This document shows positions 61,533-64,000 of a stretch of DNA of 64,000 nucleotides, one piece after another. The translations under genes and the position numbers were made by a program. The first letter of the stretch is position 1, and each line of letters begins with the position of its first letter. The notes under the pieces are model-generated. The model had not been told where the DNA came from. It searched no databases and was given only the letters and a program-made list of their open reading frames with translations. The stretch comes from Paracerasibacillus soli (GTDB taxonomy: Bacteria; Bacillota; Bacilli; Bacillales; Amphibacillaceae): NCBI RefSeq assembly GCF_034006335.1, contig NZ_JAWDIQ010000001.1. One strand, 5' to 3'.

Positions 61533-61564
61533 CACATTCACACTCCTATTTGTAATTGAAAACA

Positions 61565-61800
61565 CAAAAAAACCCCTCCCATAACATAAGGGACGAGTTG
61601 AACACGCGGTACCACCCTTGTTGCATTTAATATGCCACTTGGTCTTGTTAACGATGTTATACACCGTCTCTTTACTTTTATGCAAAGAGAAGCTCCAATT
61701 GTAATTCGCCTGTAAATTTATACTAGCTTCCACCACCCGCTAGCTCTCTGTCATAGTGATTTACGAGACTACTGTATTCTTTCAATGCCTGTTTAAATAA
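61565..61800 (-). promoter_or_regulatory. T-box riboswitch of tyrS
   Basis: On the minus strand the T-box core AAGGGTGGTACCGCG lies at 61605-61619, followed by the terminator stem CCCTTATGTTATGGGAGGGG and TTTTTTT. An upstream stem I begins near 61790, and GAATTACAATTGGAG carries a TAC triplet fitting a tyrosine specifier. Uncharged tRNA-Tyr would favour the antiterminator and so raise tyrS expression. Confidence 0.93.
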
Positions 61801-61916
61801 AGTTATATAGATGAATATTAGCACATTAATTTTTACATGGCAATGTTTTTATTTTTAATATATACCATTTTCAATGCTTATGATATAATAACTGTGATTA
61901 TTTAGGGGGTATAAAC

Positions 61917-64000
61917 GTGGATTTTAAACAAATTCTACGAAATCTTGGTGGAAAATCAAAAGAAATCTTACAAACTGGAAAAATTCAACGCTCACTTCGT
62001 ATTACATATGATGTTGTTTGGAATGTTATTTTATTTTTCCTTATTATTGGTGTAGTTGGGCTATTTTTCGGTGTTGGAATTGGTGCAGGATATTTTGCTT
62101 CACTTGTAAAGGATGAACCTATCCGTAGTGCCCAAGAAATGGAAAAGTCTATCTACAATTATGAAGAAACTTCTAAATTGTATTTTGCGAACAATGTTTA
62201 CTTTGCTGACGTCCAAGCAGACTTACACCGCGAAGAAACTTCTTTGGATAACGTATCCGAACATCTAATTAATGCCGTTATTGCGACAGAAGATCAACAG
62301 TTTAGAGAACATAATGGCGTTGTTCCTAAAGCCATCGTTCGGGCTATTGCCCAGGAGGCATTGAACTCAGACACAAAATCAGGTGGAAGTACATTAACCC
62401 AACAGTTAATCAAAAACCAGATTTTAACGAATGAAGTGTCCTTCGATCGAAAAGCAAAAGAAATTCTTCTCGCACTGAGACTGGAAAAGTTTTTTAGTAA
62501 AGATCAAATCATTGAAGCTTATTTGAATGTTATTCCGTATGGACGTGATGCCTCAGGGCGGAACATTGCTGGTATACAAACTGCAGCAAAAGGCGTATTT
62601 GGTATTAGTGCCAAAAAGCTAAATATACCCCAAGCTGCATATTTAGCAGGTATGCCACAAAATCCTTATAGTTTCACACCATTTAAAGTTGGTGGCGGTG
62701 TGAAAAGCGAAGAGGGGATCTCACCTGGAATAAATCGAATGAAAACTGTATTAAAGCGAATGCATGATGAAAAATACATTACTACCGCTGAATACAAAGA
62801 AGCCTTAGATTATGATATTACCGCTGATTTTGCTAAGAAAAAAACATCACCAACCGATAAATATGGTTATTTAAATGACGAACTAAAAGAAAGAGCCATT
62901 AAAATTCTAACTAAAATATTAGCTGAAAAAGATGGCTACTCAGAAGAAGACTTAAACGAAGATCATGCACTTTATGAAAAATATCGGATTCTTGGTGAAC
63001 GTGATTTAAAAATGAAAGGTTATCATATCTATTCAACAATAGATAAGGAAATTTATGATGCATTTCAAGAAGTGGCAAAAAATTATCAACATTATGGACC
63101 TGACCGAACCATACAAGTCGAAGATAAATCAGGAAAAAAAGTGAACAAAGTAGCCGTGTTCAAACGGGTGGCATGTTAATCGAAAATAGTACGGGTAAAA
63201 TTATTAGTTTTGTTGGTGGTCGTGACTATGATGAGTATAATTTTAACTTCGCCACACAAGCACACCGCCAAACAGGTAGTACGATTAAATCGATTTTGGA
63301 TTATGCTCCGGCTATCGATATGGGAATATTACACCCAGGAACACCAGTAGCAGATATCGATTTACCTGTTACAGTTCCAGGACAAAAGCCGCACACACCA
63401 AGAAACTATAACAAGAGCAGATATTATGGCTTAGTTTCGGCTAGAGAAGCACTTGCAAAATCATATAACGTATCAGCTTATCGAACATACAGTCAAATCA
63501 TAAATGAAAATCCTGTGCATCAATATTTAGATAAGATGAATTTCAATAATCTGGTTGAAGGAGATTACTTTAACTTGTCTATGGCACTTGGAGCTTTAAA
63601 GAATGGAGCAACTGTATTAGAAAACACAAATGCATTTGCAACATTAGCTAACCAGGGAAAATATGCTGAAGGCTATATGATTGAAAAAATAACAACAAAA
63701 GATGGGGAAGTTATTTATGAGCATAAGCCTGAACCAGTGGAAGTATATTCACCACAGGCAGCTTATTTAACTGTAGATATGATGCGTGATGTGTTAAGTT
63801 ATGGTACAGCTACGTTTTTATGTCCACAACTTAAAAACAAAGAGGTGGACTGGGCTGGTAAAACAGGAACAACAAACGATTATTGGGATGCATGGTTCAT
63901 CGCCTCTAATCCAAACGTTACGATGGGAACATGGATTGGATATAATGAGAACTTGAACTTAGACTATTGTCCAGGTTGTTCGTATAGCTACAGTCAACGT
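61917..64000 (+). CDS. Class A penicillin-binding protein, bifunctional (frameshifted, cut by window end)
   Basis: At least 695 residues. Cytoplasmic N-terminus, membrane helix (about 33-58), GT51 glycosyltransferase with AVIATEDQQFREHNGV, GGSTLTQQLIKNQIL and RKAKEILLALRLEKFFSKDQ, then a transpeptidase with STIK (in RQTGSTIKSILDYAP), SYN (AKSYNVSAY) and KTGTT. It polymerises and cross-links peptidoglycan. GTG at 61917 follows AGGGGGT; TGATATAAT 30 bases upstream could be an extended -10. One base is missing near 63157, between VNKVAV and VQTGGMLIENSTGK. The C-terminus lies beyond the window. It is a 1A-type PBP divergent from tyrS; the exact paralogue is not assigned. Confidence 0.92.

Overview
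The window is a low-G+C Firmicutes chromosome from an endospore-forming member of the Bacillaceae. An Oceanobacillus/Virgibacillus-like species is my guess from protein similarity, not a measured placement. Spore genes (ytrH, ytrI, ytfJ, an alpha/beta-type SASP) and a gene order closely matching the Bacillus subtilis ytrP-ezrA-thiI-ackA-dnaE-accDA-pfkA region support this.

Bases 1-33200 are conserved core. They hold pfkA (start only), accA, accD, a FadR/GntR-type regulator, malic enzyme ytsJ, dnaE, ytrH-ytrI, nrnA, ytpI, ytoI, a comC-type prepilin peptidase, ytkL, pspA, a Xaa-Pro peptidase, ald, a UspA protein, moaB, ackA, ytxK, tpx, ytfJ, ytfI, nadK2, sspA, thiI, a cysteine desulfurase, ezrA, refZ, ytsP, dgcP and rpsD. 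Bases 60260-64000 return to core-like genes: tyrS with its T-box leader and a class A penicillin-binding protein. From memory, rpsD and tyrS are neighbours in B. subtilis, so the roughly 27 kb between them looks accessory.

The accessory stretch runs as follows. (i) 33.3-35.1 kb: small membrane proteins, a lipoprotein and a DUF2975/XRE pair. (ii) 35.6-40.1 kb: an ECF sigma factor, a membrane protein (likely anti-sigma), an ABC ATPase and two ABC-2 permeases. (iii) 40.2-45.0 kb: IS3 debris, a yobU-like gene, and a yobV-like regulator split by an intact IS21-family element with a 6 bp target duplication. (iv) 45.2-54.5 kb: a four-gene operon encoding a PP2C phosphatase, a Ser/Thr kinase with a membrane segment and a TPR region outside the cell, a small membrane protein with repeated Glu-Thr-Val motifs, and a surface protein of about 1950 residues built from some 17 Ig-like repeats. 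(v) 55.0-59.9 kb: mhqD-mhqO behind a consensus promoter and an MhqR-type palindrome, a DUF819 membrane protein and a DtpT-type peptide transporter.

The kinase/phosphatase/Ig-repeat operon is the best candidate for an undescribed system. It has an extracellular sensor or adhesin, a transmembrane kinase, a matching phosphatase, and cytoplasmic Thr motifs on both partner proteins.

About 25 genes carry one or more frameshifts, including the essential accA, accD, dnaE, rpsD and tyrS. Most fall in short homopolymers, often a missing G in a G run, and a one-base correction restores a normal family member. I read these as consensus errors, not real pseudogenes, and give full reconstructed spans. Only yobV (IS insertion) and the small fragments near 33.3 kb and 40.2-40.6 kb look truly broken or degraded.
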